Source: Myxacorys almedinensis A
GTDB lineage: Bacteria; Cyanobacteriota; Cyanobacteriia; Leptolyngbyales; Leptolyngbyaceae
Reading direction: 5' to 3'
Assembly (NCBI RefSeq): GCF_010091945.1
Contig: NZ_WVIE01000006.1
Span: 124,001 to 188,000, forward strand
Length of the DNA stretch: 64,000 bases
The notes beneath the pieces are model-generated. The model was not told where the DNA came from. It made no database searches and was given only the letters and a program-made list of their open reading frames with translations. Shown here one piece after another: positions 41,198 through 48,674 of the stretch. Position 1 is the stretch's first letter; every line of letters begins with the position of its first letter. The position numbers and the translations under genes were made by a program.

Positions 41198-41569
41198 GTG
41201 ACGAAGGCTGTGAGCTTAGAAACAAATGAAGAGATTTATCGGGAGGTTGGCAAAATTGTTGAACCATTCGAGGTACTGGAGTGTCTTGAGTGCGCTCAGG
41301 CGGTGATCAGTTGGTTGAAGCAGAATCAGATTCAGGGAACATTACTGAGGTTAAGAACGAAGTATCGAGATGAGTTTATTTTGAGCGATCGCTGGGAGAA
41401 ATTTGGTCGCACCGAGAGTATTTCGACGAATGGGATTCATTATGGCGTTGAAGTTCGGGGAAGGGTGTTTGATAATCTGTCGATCGAGGGGTTGAGTAGA
41501 GAAGCCTGGATAAATGATTTTGCTTGCCGTAGAGGAGCGTTTATCCTTGAGGAATTAGAACAGGTTTGA
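41198..41569 (+). CDS. stand-alone papain-fold toxin (Papain_fold_2 / Tox-PL-2 type)
   Basis: This 123-residue protein starts at GTG 41198. It consists only of a papain-fold toxin domain of the kind usually found at the C-terminus of large polymorphic toxins. The nucleophile candidate is C32 in 'LECLECAQAVISWLKQNQIQG', followed by 'SDRWEKFGRTESISTNGIHYGVEV' with H81. 'RVFDNLSIEGLSREAWINDFAC' supplies D92, so a complete Cys-His-Asp set is visible. There is no secretion or delivery domain, so it may act inside the cell or be an orphan cassette. The next gene, 18 bp downstream, resembles an immunity protein. Confidence 0.82.
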   Translation: MTKAVSLETNEEIYREVGKIVEPFEVLECLECAQAVISWLKQNQIQGTLLRLRTKYRDEFILSDRWEKFGRTESISTNGIHYGVEVRGRVFDNLSIEGLSREAWINDFACRRGAFILEELEQV

Positions 41570-41587
41570 AGCATCGGAGTTGGGGCA

Positions 41588-41947
41588 ATGAGTTCTATAT
41601 TTGGAATGTTGGAGAAAATCAAGGCAAGACCGGGGCTGTATATCTGTCGGGCTTCGGTGAGTGATTTGTTTATGTTTGTAGTTGGCTATCGAACGGCGAG
41701 AGAAGAGCTTGGGATTGAGCCGACGGAGGCAGAGTTTGATTTTTATGGGGAGTTCCAGCCTTGGCTTCAGCAACGGCTGAAGATAACGACTTCTAGTTCT
41801 TGGGCAAAGATGATTGAGTTGGGCTGTGGGAGTGAGCAGGAGGCGTTTGTACGGTTTTTTGAGTTGCTGGATGAGTTTTTGTTACGGGACGATCGAGCCG
41901 TTGCGATCGCGAAAGACCCATCTGTAGAACTCTCAAGGGCACAGTAG
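41588..41947 (+). CDS. immunity-like partner of the papain-fold toxin
   Basis: This 119-residue protein has 'GMLEKIKARPGLYICRASVSDLFMFVVGYRTAREELGIEPTEAEFDFYGEFQPWLQQRLKI' and 'SSSWAKMIELGCGSEQEAFVRFFELLDEFL'. I recall this helical family (opening I-x-x-R-P-x-x-Y, then GY..AR...G, then F..WL..R) as unnamed genes beside cyanobacterial toxin domains. That memory and the 18-bp coupling to the toxin gene are the basis for calling it immunity. It is acidic and cytosolic. No enzymatic motif is present. Confidence 0.65.
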   Translation: MSSIFGMLEKIKARPGLYICRASVSDLFMFVVGYRTAREELGIEPTEAEFDFYGEFQPWLQQRLKITTSSSWAKMIELGCGSEQEAFVRFFELLDEFLLRDDRAVAIAKDPSVELSRAQ

Positions 41948-42200
41948 CGATCGCACTTCAATCTACGATAGCCCCCTAGTTCTAAACCGCGATCGCACAA
42001 ATCATCTAGAGATCGACATCTTGAGAAATGAAAGCGCGATCGCACAAATCATTCAACCATCAAGCGCGATCGCTAACATTATCTCGACACCTTGAGAAAT
42101 GAAAGCACGATCGCACAAATCATTCAACCAGCAAGCGCGATCGCAGAAACAATCGAGCGATCGACAATGAAGCGTGATCGACGAAGCTTGTGGAAGGGTG
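41946..42200. repeat. HIP1-containing mosaic repeat array R5
   Basis: It contains the same units as R1 and R2 in a new order: TCTAGAGATCGACATCTTGAG, then AAATGAAAGC, then GCGATCGCACAAATCATTC plus AACCATCAA. These are followed by the TAACATTATCTCGACACC unit and the AACAATCGAGCGATCGAC unit. It closes the island on the side of the siderophore locus. Confidence 0.85.
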
Positions 42201-42247
42201 GTATTGCAGAGGAAGGAATGTGATCGCTAAAGCTGCTCCTAGCGATC

Positions 42248-42271
42248 AATTGTTGGGCAAGATCAACAATT
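42248..42271 (-). terminator. weak hairpin behind the siderophore-binding protein gene
   Basis: AATTGTTG (42248-42255) pairs with CAACAATT (42264-42271), 14 bp after the minus-strand stop at 42285. No T tract follows, so termination is only a suggestion from position. Confidence 0.35.
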
Positions 42272-42284
42272 TGAGCGGCAAATT

Positions 42285-43280
42285 TTAGGCTGCATTGATG
42301 AGATACCTATCTATATCGTCAATCACCACATCAGCAGCAAGCGGGTTTCCTACCGTCCATGCCCATCCATCTACAGCATAGACTCGTTTCTGTTGAACTG
42401 CTTTAAGCTTCTGCCAAAGTGGGTCTTCTAGCAATCTTTGAAGCAATTTTTGATCCTCCTCTTTGTTGAAAGACTGAACAAACAGAATGTCACCGTCAAT
42501 TGCTTCGATCTTCTCTTGGGAGAAGGCATCAAGCACGCCGTTCGGAGTCGCAACATTTTGAATCTCTGGTCGCTTTAAGCCAAGGTCGGTGAGGATAGTT
42601 CCTGCAAAAGAATTTTTCGTTTGTACCTCAATGCCGTACTCTGTGCTGACATGAATTATGGACACTTTTTCGTTCTCATATCGGTTCTTTATCAGCTTCT
42701 TCAGGTCTTCAACTCGTCTGTCGTAATGATCTAAAAGCTGCTTTGCAGTATTTTCTCTTCTCAATGCCTTAGCTACAAAGCTGAGATACTCTTTCCAGTC
42801 ACCTGTAGAAGACGTTGTTCTGGCTGGCTGAGTCAGCAGAGTAGGGCTAATCTGAGAGAGAAAAGAATAGATCTGACTATGATGATCCCAACCTAAGATT
42901 AAGTCAGGTTTTAAGAGAAGTATTTTTTCCAGATTTAAAACATCGCTTGCATTTGCGACTATCTCTATGTCCTCTACTTTGCCTTTCAAGTACTCTGGAA
43001 ACTGATCTAGATTGCCTGTTACTGAGGTAATGCCTATTGGTTTGATTCCAAGAGCAAGAGCATTCGCAAGCGCAGGAGTGTAGAGAGTAATAAGGCGCTT
43101 CGGATCGCTGGTAATACAACTTTCGCCCATCATGTGCTGTACAGTGTGGCAATTTTTAGAGAAAGCACGATCGACGTTTGGCGAAGGATGGGTTAGTTTG
43201 AAATTGCAAGCAGAGCTAATAAGAACCGTCAGACTAGCAATTAGAAACAACGCAATTACACGATGAGATTTTATAACCAT
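42285..43280 (-). CDS. iron-siderophore ABC transporter substrate-binding lipoprotein
   Basis: This 331-residue FecB/FepB-type protein has a signal peptide 'VIALFLIASLTVLISSAC' with lipobox Cys at about residue 25. A Peripla_BP_2 fold follows: 'PKRLITLYTPALANALALGIKPIGITS', 'LEKILLLKPDLILGWDHHSQIYSFLSQISPTLL', 'KNSFAGTILTDLGLKRPEIQN' and 'LWQKLKAVQQKRVYAVDGWAWTVGNPLAADVVIDDIDRYL'. It delivers Fe(III)-siderophore to an inner-membrane permease not encoded in the window. It lies 59 bp downstream of the TonB receptor gene on the same strand, so they probably form one transcript. Confidence 0.93.
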   Translation of the reverse strand: MVIKSHRVIALFLIASLTVLISSACNFKLTHPSPNVDRAFSKNCHTVQHMMGESCITSDPKRLITLYTPALANALALGIKPIGITSVTGNLDQFPEYLKGKVEDIEIVANASDVLNLEKILLLKPDLILGWDHHSQIYSFLSQISPTLLTQPARTTSSTGDWKEYLSFVAKALRRENTAKQLLDHYDRRVEDLKKLIKNRYENEKVSIIHVSTEYGIEVQTKNSFAGTILTDLGLKRPEIQNVATPNGVLDAFSQEKIEAIDGDILFVQSFNKEEDQKLLQRLLEDPLWQKLKAVQQKRVYAVDGWAWTVGNPLAADVVIDDIDRYLINAA

Positions 43281-43338
43281 GACATTCTAAACGCTGTAGA
43301 AGTTGTTCAGACAGCAAACTAGCATCTGCCTTGCTGAG

Positions 43339-45843
43339 CTAGAACTCTAAACCAATAGAACCAGTGATCGTTAAAGGTTCACCTCTGAAAAGGAAGAGAC
43401 TTCCACCATCTGAAGCTCTGAAGTAATCTGTATTGAATAAATTGCGAACATTAATCGCCATGTTCAAGCGATTTCTACGGTAGTAGAGTGCTGCATCGGT
43501 ACGTAAGTAGTCTCCCAGCGTGAAAGAGTTGCTTAAGTCTCCTGGACGATCGCCCACATAAGACAATCCTAAACCAAATCCCAAACCTCTCAATCCGCCG
43601 TTTTGGATCTCATAGGTTGTCCACAGACTGACTTGGTTTTTCGGCACATTTGTTAATCGATTACCGACTGGGGTAGAGTTGTCTTGAGTGACTTTTGCAT
43701 CCGTATGAGCATAGGACGCAATCACCTTCCAGCCAGGTAGAATTTCGCCCGAAACATCTAGTTCAATTCCACGGCTTCGTTGCTCTCCGACTTGGATCGA
43801 AAATTGAGGATCATTCGGATCGGGTGTTGTAATGTTTGACTTAGTAATTTGATAGGCTGCCAATGTTGTCGAAAGCCTTCCATCTAGAAAGTCAGCTTTA
43901 ACACCCACCTCAAATTGTCTACCTTTGCTAGGTTTAAATGCTCTCCCATCTGGGTTAAAACCAGAGGTTGGATTAAAAGATTGACTGTAACTGGTATAGA
44001 GAGAAACTGATTCACTAGGCTGATACACTAATCCAATGCGAGGACTGAATGCGCTATCTTGCTGTCTTGGAGTACCCTCAACATCTGTCGTAATCCAATC
44101 TAGCCGTCCGCCTATTAATAGCTTCAGGCTATCTAGAAGAGCAACTTGATCTTGAAGGTAGAGACCATAGCGTTGAGTGGTTGGCTGGGGAAAGACAACC
44201 CGCTCTGTAAAGGTCGGAGATTGGATATTATAATTTGGGTTAAAGATGTCTAGATCGGGCACACTGACAGTTTCACGCGAAAACGTTTCGATGGTGCGAT
44301 TTGCATCAAAGCCAAATAAGAGTTGGTGTGAAATCGATCCAGTCTTAAATTTGCCAACCGCATCAATTTGACCAAAGTAATTTTCAGTTGAGAATTTAGA
44401 ATCGGAAGCACTCATCTCTAGGAGGCGATCTCCTACTCCTATTAATGCGGATGGATCGGCAGTTGTGTCACGGGCATTACTAACTGTTCCTGAAAAAGTA
44501 TTGCGAATTTGCCAATTGTCATTGAGTTTATGATTCAGCCCATACCCAAATTTTTGCGTAGTAAAATCTCTAAAAGAGAAATCCGGATAGCCCAGGTAGG
44601 TGCTTCGAGGAGACTTGCTACCATCGCTGAGAAGAACAGCATAACCTTCTGGTGGATTGGCAAAAGAATTAATGTATTCATAGTATAAATTTAGATCGGT
44701 GCGATCGCCGATTTTGAAAGATATAGAAGGTGCGATCGTAGTTAGCTTACTAGTTGCAAATTCTTGAAAGCCATCCAAATTTTGATAACTGGCATTAAGA
44801 CGATACAGCACAGTTTTATCAGTATTGAGCGGACCAGAAAAATCAAGGCTAGGCTGAATGAACGAGCGGTTTCCCACTTCAAATGTGAACTTGCGGAAAG
44901 GCTCACTTAGCGGCTGTTTTGTGGCGACATTGATAATCCCACCTGGTTCTACCGCCCCAAATAGCACTGACGCAGGACCTTTAAGGACTTCAATTTGTTC
45001 AACCGTTCCAAGACCTGTAAGACCAGTTCGATCTGTATCTCGGAAGCCATTTCGGAACTGTTGCTGCTGTTGGAACCCTCTGATGATGACGCTACCTGTA
45101 GGTGCGTCAGCAAACCCTCCATTATAGACAACACCGCTTACTGTTTCTACTGACTCAATCACCGTCCTGACATTCCGATCTTCTAGAACTTGTTGAGGAA
45201 TGACTTGAATGGACTGAGGAATATCGCGAAGTGGTGTATCTGTTCTTGTTGCTGTAGAACTATTTGGAACTCGATACCTTCCTTGCCCTTCTCCCGTCAC
45301 CGTCACCTCTTCCTCTGCAACATCTTCATCAGCTTCCGCGTTCAGCACCAATCCCCCTACACTTGGAACGACTTCCACAACTGGAACCGCAGTTTCTCCC
45401 GTAATTCTTATCTGTACTGCTGTTGGAGTAGCTTGAATGACCTCGATCGCACTAATCCCCTCTCCGGGTTTGTCGATCGCAACTCGATTCCCCTCCGGCA
45501 GCACCAACACCGCATTATTCAACTCCGAAACCAGCGTATTCCCTTCACTGCGATTGGTCGGAGCCTGAGTGATTCCCGCGCTCGTCTCCAAAATCACCCG
45601 CACGGTTCCCCCAGTCGGTTCTACTCGAACGCTCGTCACCCGAACGGTTGCCGCTTCCACCTGTGCCATCCACTCTTGCACCGTCGTAGCAGGGCGACGA
45701 TCGCGCACTGTCCCTAGCGCATCCGACTCAACAGGCTGAGGTACTGCGCTCTGCTTCTCCTGGGCGGTTCCGGGCAACGCAACCCCCACGATCGCCCACA
45801 CAATCCCTAAAATCGCCAGTCGTTGCTGCACTTGACTCATCAT
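43339..45843 (-). CDS. AMIN-domain TonB-dependent siderophore receptor
   Basis: From ATG 45843 the product is 834 residues; GTG 45858 would add five. The signal peptide 'LAILGIVWAIVGVALPGTAQ' is followed by an AMIN-like domain (about residues 60-170: 'TVRVTSVRVEPTGGTVRVILETSAG', 'AVLVLPEGNRVAIDKPGEGISAIEV'). This replaces the usual STN domain. The plug follows ('TATRTDTPLRDIPQSIQVIPQQVLEDRNVRTVIESVETVSGVVYNGG', 'IRGFQQQQQFRNGF', 'IEVLKGPASVLFGAVEPGGIINVATKQP'). A 22-strand barrel then ends in 'NLFNTDYFRASDGGSLFLFRGEPLTITGSIGLEF' with the terminal Phe. AMIN-TonB fusions are a cyanobacterial trait. The ligand is probably a ferric siderophore. Confidence 0.94.
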   Translation of the reverse strand: MMSQVQQRLAILGIVWAIVGVALPGTAQEKQSAVPQPVESDALGTVRDRRPATTVQEWMAQVEAATVRVTSVRVEPTGGTVRVILETSAGITQAPTNRSEGNTLVSELNNAVLVLPEGNRVAIDKPGEGISAIEVIQATPTAVQIRITGETAVPVVEVVPSVGGLVLNAEADEDVAEEEVTVTGEGQGRYRVPNSSTATRTDTPLRDIPQSIQVIPQQVLEDRNVRTVIESVETVSGVVYNGGFADAPTGSVIIRGFQQQQQFRNGFRDTDRTGLTGLGTVEQIEVLKGPASVLFGAVEPGGIINVATKQPLSEPFRKFTFEVGNRSFIQPSLDFSGPLNTDKTVLYRLNASYQNLDGFQEFATSKLTTIAPSISFKIGDRTDLNLYYEYINSFANPPEGYAVLLSDGSKSPRSTYLGYPDFSFRDFTTQKFGYGLNHKLNDNWQIRNTFSGTVSNARDTTADPSALIGVGDRLLEMSASDSKFSTENYFGQIDAVGKFKTGSISHQLLFGFDANRTIETFSRETVSVPDLDIFNPNYNIQSPTFTERVVFPQPTTQRYGLYLQDQVALLDSLKLLIGGRLDWITTDVEGTPRQQDSAFSPRIGLVYQPSESVSLYTSYSQSFNPTSGFNPDGRAFKPSKGRQFEVGVKADFLDGRLSTTLAAYQITKSNITTPDPNDPQFSIQVGEQRSRGIELDVSGEILPGWKVIASYAHTDAKVTQDNSTPVGNRLTNVPKNQVSLWTTYEIQNGGLRGLGFGLGLSYVGDRPGDLSNSFTLGDYLRTDAALYYRRNRLNMAINVRNLFNTDYFRASDGGSLFLFRGEPLTITGSIGLEF

Positions 45844-45912
45844 CTCACCACACCACAATTAGAAATCTTTCTCAAAAGATACTGGAAATGCAGGTGTGAT
45901 TTTTAATGCAAG

Positions 45913-45954
45913 CGAGAGCTAGACGGAATTTTTCGAGAGCTAGACGGAATTTTT
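45913..45954 (-). promoter_or_regulatory. tandem 21-bp direct repeat upstream of the TonB receptor, probable AraC operator
   Basis: Two perfect 21-bp copies (45913-45933 and 45934-45954), each containing GCTAGACGGAATTTTT, lie 70 to 111 bp before the receptor start. They overlap the last codons of the AraC gene. Direct repeats spaced by two helical turns are the usual binding arrangement of AraC-type activators. The assignment to the neighbouring regulator is inferred. Confidence 0.55.
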
Positions 45955-46935
45955 TTGCTGTTTCTGATAATTCTTCGGGTTCACGCCAAAATGTTTCCGA
46001 AACGCCAACGCAAACGGACTGCGATCGCGAAACCCGATCGCCCGCGCAATTTCAGTAATGTTCATGTCCCCTGCTTCTAGCAGCGATCGCGCCTGCTCCA
46101 TGCGATAGTCTCGTAAATACCCATAGACTGTTTTGCCAAAGACTTCTCGAAATCCTCGCTTCAGGGTACATTCATTCAGCCCTACCTTTCGTGCCAACTG
46201 CATTAGCGTGGGTGGATTTTGTAGCTGATGCAATAAAATCTCTTTGGCATAGTGTAATCTCTCAATCTGGTCGGGTCTGAGCAACGAGATTTGCGGCTCA
46301 CCTGTCTGAATTTCAATCTGCTGCGTAATCAAGAGCGACATCAGTTCCAGCACTTTGCTTTCCAGGTACATCCGCTTTGCGATTCCTTGGTACGGGCATT
46401 GTAAGATTTGTTGGGCGATCGTCTGCATCGGCAAGGTTGCAACGCCAGAGCGTGAGTAATACTCCTGATCTGATCTCCGAACTAATGACTGCAATGCTTC
46501 AGGTAACTGTCCCTCTGAATTCCCCACAAACGAGCATAGAACGTCCGGTTCTAAACAAATAATCACTTCCAAAAAAGGCTGATGTTCCAGATAGCAAATG
46601 GTTTCTTCAGGCGCTAATCCGCTACCACAGAACGCATATCGTTTCGTTCCTAGCGCATGATACTTGCCCTGATGCTCCCCTGAAAAGTGAAAGTGATACC
46701 CTAGACAATGCTCTCGCTCCAGATACTTAACCGCCGCGCGATCGTGAAATCGCAGATCGCAAATTCTCAACAGTATCCCCTCTCGAAGCTCAATCTCTTG
46801 CTTGAAGCCGCATCCTAACTGTTGAGGGAATTGATAGATCTGATCAAATTGATCCTCAATATCGGGATGGTGTAACTGTCCAGCCGTTTCATAGCAGAGA
46901 TCATCATACGCTTGCTGAGAAAGAATCAGAGTCAT
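45940..46935 (-). CDS. AraC-family transcriptional regulator, PchR-like
   Basis: This 331-residue regulator has a 230-residue N-terminal ligand domain ('LGYHFHFSGEHQGKYHALG', 'GLAPEETICYLEHQPFLEVIICLEPDVL'). The C-terminal AraC DNA-binding domain has two helix-turn-helices, 'PTLMQLARKVGLNECTLKRGFREVFGKTVYGYLRDYRMEQARSLLEAG' and 'MNITEIARAIGFRDRSPFALAFRKHFGVNPKNYQK'. Members next to TonB receptors (PchR type) sense an incoming siderophore and activate uptake genes. It is upstream of the receptor on the same strand. A Fur-like element lies in front of it. Confidence 0.92.
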   Translation of the reverse strand: MTLILSQQAYDDLCYETAGQLHHPDIEDQFDQIYQFPQQLGCGFKQEIELREGILLRICDLRFHDRAAVKYLEREHCLGYHFHFSGEHQGKYHALGTKRYAFCGSGLAPEETICYLEHQPFLEVIICLEPDVLCSFVGNSEGQLPEALQSLVRRSDQEYYSRSGVATLPMQTIAQQILQCPYQGIAKRMYLESKVLELMSLLITQQIEIQTGEPQISLLRPDQIERLHYAKEILLHQLQNPPTLMQLARKVGLNECTLKRGFREVFGKTVYGYLRDYRMEQARSLLEAGDMNITEIARAIGFRDRSPFALAFRKHFGVNPKNYQKQQKNSV

Positions 46936-46985
46936 AAATAGCGAAGGGGAGAGCCGCGATATTTAACATTCCCCATCATATTTTA

Positions 46986-47004
46986 TTGCAACTCATTCTC
47001 ATAT
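46986..47004 (-). promoter_or_regulatory. possible Fur box upstream of the AraC gene
   Basis: On the minus strand TGAGAATGAGTTGCAA (reverse of 46986-47001) resembles cyanobacterial Fur targets rich in GAGAAT and TTGCAA. It lies about 50 bp before the AraC start codon. Only one copy is seen and no -10 can be fixed, so this is tentative. Confidence 0.35.
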
Positions 47005-47249
47005 ATGTAGCAACAAAGACAAAATACCGAACTGAAATCTTGCACCATTCTCAACGATCGATGCTTCAAGCATTTCGTTCATCGCATTCACTCGCCCCGG
47101 ACTGAAAGTCGGGGCTAACAGTACTAAGTCCCCTTCAGTAGAATGGCACTGACTTAAGGATAAAGCTGCGTATCACAAAAAATCTCTAAACTTAGACCTC
47201 GACCGAGGATTAAGCTTAGAGACGAACAAAAAATAAAGCTAACTCCATC

Positions 47250-47474
47250 ATGATTGATATCGTGAGCGTTTTGCACCATAAGCTTCACGCCGGAATTGCC
47301 TTACCGTTTAGAACGCTGTTCTCAGAACAGGCATTGTAAGAACTGTTTGAAGCTAACGAAATGCGGTGGCGCAATCGCCTGTTTAATCCCCTAGTGACCC
47401 TGTGGACATTCGTACTACAAGTGTTAGATCTGACAAAAGTGAGCGCAATGCAGTCAGCCAGGGCAACCAGGTAG
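47250..47474 (+). pseudogene. N-terminal remnant of an IS4-type transposase
   Basis: From ATG 47250 the frame reads 'HAGIALPFRTLFSEQAL', then a TAA. It resumes 'ELFEANEMRWRNRLFNPLVTLWTFVLQVLDL' and then goes out of frame ('...NAVS'-like sequence in the neighbouring frame), stopping at 47474. The 'LFNPLVTLWTFVLQVL' block is characteristic of the N-terminus of IS4-family transposases. The DDE catalytic part is absent and no terminal inverted repeats are seen. The rest of the 46936-47699 spacer has a CCCCGACT/AGTCGGGG-like hairpin near 47095-47115 and nothing else I recognise. Confidence 0.7.
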
Positions 47475-47699
47475 GTGTTACACCAGAACGCCTTCCCGTC
47501 TTCCGTTGGAATGCCAGAATAACCTGCATCTGACCCGTAGGTTGGGTCAATAAAAGGCTAGGTTAAGGTCTTCCCTAATTTGCAAAGTGTTGACAACCGC
47601 ACTCCTTCTCTATCCCTTTCTTCACTTTTCTCCCCTTGTCGCGTCTGCCCATAAGATCTATTGTTGTCTTGAACAGCCGACTTTACCGACAAAACACCT

Positions 47700-48674
47700 A
47701 TGGCTCCCCTGGTAGCAAACTACTACTTAACCTACCGCTGCAACGCGCGCTGTCATTTTTGTGATATCTGGGCGCTAGAACCCAAAGAAGAAGCTTCCTT
47801 TGAAACCATTCGGCATAACCTCGAAGATCTGCGGCGTCTGGGTGTGAAGTATGTAGACTTTACGGGTGGAGAACCACTGCTCAGAAAAGACGTTGACACT
47901 ATTTTTGCTGAGGCAAAGCGGCAAGGCTTTCTCACCAGCATGACCACAAACACGATTCTTTACCCCAAGCGGGCAAAGGAAATGCAGGGGTTGGTCGATT
48001 TTCTAAACTTCTCCCTCGATGGTGGCGATGCCGATACCCACGATCAATCCAGAGGCGTCAAAATCTTTGACACGCTCGTTGAATCTGTAAAACTTGCCCA
48101 TTCCTTAGGGGAAACGCCAGTTCTCAACCACACTGTCACCGCTCAGAACTACGATCGCATCGCTGAAGTTGCCGAGCTTGGGATAGATTTAGGCGCGAGA
48201 GTGTGGCTCAATCCAGCCTTTACTGCCCACAGCAACTACAACTCTAAGAAAAATCCGACGCCTGACATGGTGACGGCGATCGAAACGAATGCGAGGAAAT
48301 ACAGTAACGTTGGTTACAATAGGGCTGCCTTGGCATTTATCGAGGCGGGGGGCAACGATACAGAAAATCCACGGTGCAAGGCTGTAGATGCTGTTATCGC
48401 GATTTCACCCCACGACGAAATTCTACTTCCGTGCTACCACTTTGCTCAAAAAGGCGTTCCCATCAACGGAAACCTCTATGAGCTATATAAGCACTCAGAA
48501 GAAGTGGACGAATTTCGGCGATCGCAAGGTAAGCTATCGGTTTGTGAAGGTTGCACCGTGTGGTGTTACTTGATCCCTAGCTTTTTTAAGGGTGTAGACA
48601 AGTACTGGCTGTTAAACCAAATGACCTATGTGGGAGAATTCATGGCAAGAAAACGATTCCTTCAACGAGCTTGA
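47700..48674 (+). CDS. radical SAM protein with C-terminal auxiliary cysteines
   Basis: This 324-residue protein has the radical SAM cluster motif at C14, C18 and C21 ('YLTYRCNARCHFC'). The MoaA/PqqE-like barrel follows ('GVKYVDFTGGEPLLRKDVDTIFAEAKRQGFLTSMTTN', 'LVDFLNFSLDGGDADTHDQSRG'). C-terminal cysteines in 'NPRCKAVDAVIAISPHDEILLPCYHFAQ' and 'LSVCEGCTVWCYLIPSFF' resemble a SPASM/twitch auxiliary iron-sulfur domain. The substrate is unknown. The next gene, a glycosyltransferase, starts 47 bp inside this one, so the two are translationally coupled. This suggests joint modification of one product. Confidence 0.85.
   Translation: MAPLVANYYLTYRCNARCHFCDIWALEPKEEASFETIRHNLEDLRRLGVKYVDFTGGEPLLRKDVDTIFAEAKRQGFLTSMTTNTILYPKRAKEMQGLVDFLNFSLDGGDADTHDQSRGVKIFDTLVESVKLAHSLGETPVLNHTVTAQNYDRIAEVAELGIDLGARVWLNPAFTAHSNYNSKKNPTPDMVTAIETNARKYSNVGYNRAALAFIEAGGNDTENPRCKAVDAVIAISPHDEILLPCYHFAQKGVPINGNLYELYKHSEEVDEFRRSQGKLSVCEGCTVWCYLIPSFFKGVDKYWLLNQMTYVGEFMARKRFLQRA

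Noticed and set aside
38368..42200. Possible CRISPR arrays
   Set aside because: The repeated units are joined directly or in changing order, have no constant-length unique spacers, and differ between arrays. No cas genes are present. HIP1 mosaic repeats explain them better.
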